Of a stretch of 64,000 bases of DNA, positions 63,102 through 64,000 are shown in pieces; within the stretch, counting starts at the first letter, position 1; every line of letters begins with the position of its first letter. This DNA comes from Priestia iocasae (GTDB lineage Bacteria > Bacillota > Bacilli > Bacillales > Bacillaceae_H). Both the position numbers and the translations under genes were made by a program. Under the pieces are notes generated by a model that saw nothing but the letters and a program-made list of their open reading frames with translations, did no database searches and was not told where the DNA came from. The stretch is taken from the NCBI RefSeq assembly GCF_016909075.1, contig NZ_JAFBFC010000004.1, forward strand, positions 434,001-498,000. The letters are read 5' to 3'.

Positions 63102-64000
63102 TTATATAACAAAATCAGGTATTTGACTCTCTCGAAATTTTTTCAATCGATATTGAAGACTTTGACGACTCATGCCAAGCTGCTCTGCTGCCTTCGAGAT
63201 ATTGCCATTCTCACCATTTAGGACATCTTTAATGTAGTCCTTTTCCACACGCTCAAGCCTTTCTTTTAATGTTTCTTTGTTTCCTATCACTTCATGTACT
63301 TTAGGTGTATTCATATGGATGTTAGACGAGCGAAGGCGCAACGGTAGATGCTCGAGTGTAATGACGCTCTCTTGGTAAGCACGATTCATCGCACCTTCTA
63401 TTGCATGCTCTAGCTCTCGTACGTTTCCAAGCCATGAATGTTGTTGAAGTGCTGACTGAACACTTGAATCAACACCGTTTATACTCATTCCAAACAATTG
63501 ATTGTATTTACGAATAAAATGGTTCGTTAAAAGTGAAATGTCTTCTTTACGTTCTCTCAAAGGTGGAATGTGAAGAGGAACAACACTCAAACGATAGTAT
63601 AAATCTCTTCGTAAACGCCCTTGTTCTAAAGCATGAAGAGGATCTTCGTTTATCGTCGCAATCACACGTACATCAATTTCTTTCTCTTCCATTCCCCCAA
63701 CTCGACGAATTTTTCGTTCTTGCAATACACGAAGAAGCTTTGCTTGCAACGTAAAGTTTAGTGAATTAATTTCGTCTAAAAGAAGGGTTCCGCCATTAGC
63801 CAATTCAAATAACCCAGGCTTATCAAGCGCACCCGTAAACGCCCCTTTTTCTGTGCCAAATAATAAGCTTTCTAACAATGTTTCTGGAATTGCGGCACAG
63901 TTTTGGCTAATAAACGGCATTCTAGATCGATCACTTCCATAATGAATACTTTGAGCAACAATTTCTTTTCCCGTTCCTGTTTCTCCGATAATGAAAACAG
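63102..64000 (-). CDS. Sigma-54-dependent transcriptional activator, cut by the right edge
   Basis: Partial: at least 299 residues, missing the N-terminal sensor. From the window edge, Walker [15 protein letters not shown] loop (contacts sigma-54, seen in [15 protein letters not shown]), Walker B TLLLDEI, sensor [29 protein letters not shown], and C-terminal Fis-type [26 protein letters not shown]. Layout is like RocR/AcoR/BkdR of Bacilli, which switch on SigL-dependent catabolic operons. Its target operon is not visible here. Confidence 0.92.
   Translation of the reverse strand, partial: VFIIGETGTGKEIVAQSIHYGSDRSRMPFISQNCAAIPETLLESLLFGTEKGAFTGALDKPGLFELANGGTLLLDEINSLNFTLQAKLLRVLQERKIRRVGGMEEKEIDVRVIATINEDPLHALEQGRLRRDLYYRLSVVPLHIPPLRERKEDISLLTNHFIRKYNQLFGMSINGVDSSVQSALQQHSWLGNVRELEHAIEGAMNRAYQESVITLEHLPLRLRSSNIHMNTPKVHEVIGNKETLKERLERVEKDYIKDVLNGENGNISKAAEQLGMSRQSLQYRLKKFRESQIPDFVI

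Noticed and set aside
1-64000. CRISPR arrays, prophage modules, insertion sequences, tRNA or rRNA genes
   Set aside because: I found no regularly spaced direct repeats, transposase, integrase or capsid genes, and no tRNA- or rRNA-like sequence.

Overview
The window is typical low-GC Gram-positive chromosome, most likely Bacillaceae and plausibly the Bacillus/Priestia group. Reasons: AGGAGG-type ribosome sites, U-tract hairpin terminators, T-box leaders, sporulation and stress small proteins (YjcZ, YfhE), MotP/MotS stators, CitA/CitR, YhfW, YokU/KamA, class D sortase, and candidate SigA, SigB, SigF, ECF, CcpA and WalR sites that match Bacillus consensus. I see no tRNA, rRNA, insertion sequence, prophage or CRISPR array. 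Genus assignment is inference.

Layout. 1-3.6 kb: YjcZ peptide, PHB-depolymerase-type esterase with a cre-like site, Rieske-tailed FAD oxidoreductase, small membrane protein. 3.7-10.1 kb (all minus strand): DAHP synthase/chorismate mutase, chorismate synthase, EPSP synthase, then motP-motS. The aromatic genes sit behind three T-box leaders whose specifier codons all read best as UAC (Tyr): a tandem pair before the first enzyme and a third before aroC. 10.5-19.4 kb: thiamine-binding protein, NlpC/P60 endopeptidase with a WalR-type box, cupin, chemoreceptor, catalase with a SigF-like promoter, NSS transporter, lipoprotein. 19.6-22.4 kb: a compact five-gene envelope operon (unknown protein, YgiB-like lipoprotein, glutathionylspermidine-synthase-like ATP-grasp enzyme, DUF350 and DUF4083 membrane proteins) behind an ECF-type promoter. 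This is the best candidate for a poorly described system. 22.4-25 kb: a secreted protein with two complete cyanophycinase domains.

25-44.5 kb is mostly single genes: old yellow enzyme, LysM protein, two metallo-beta-lactamase-fold hydrolases, a stand-alone MurG, a zinc-ribbon threonine synthase, amidase plus a PrsA-like protein, poly-gamma-glutamate hydrolase plus CHY zinc finger, DinB, LCP ligase, peroxiredoxin, lipoproteins, GNAT, DUF4397, GrpB and M14 peptidase. 44.7-46.5 kb: an acidic LPDTA surface protein with its class D sortase. 46.9-54.9 kb: YokU-KamA, a frameshifted membrane gene, two DNA-binding proteins, the divergent citA/citR pair, nucleoside hydrolase. 54.9-64 kb: cobT, a MurJ/SpoVB-type flippase, rfbC, small lipoprotein, DIP1984 protein, GNAT, a YfhE peptide with a SigB promoter, a PAS histidine kinase, a lipoprotein cyclophilin, and a sigma-54 activator cut by the right edge.

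Two families of dispersed intergenic hairpins recur through the window: one ending CAACATCCC.../...GGGATGYTG of about 60 bp, and one built on GCTGAGCCAAACAGGG. Many transcription units end in strong hairpins, some of which include the stop codon. Start codons were moved to the Met, Val or Leu codon that has a ribosome site wherever the longest reading frame was implausible; these choices are stated per gene.
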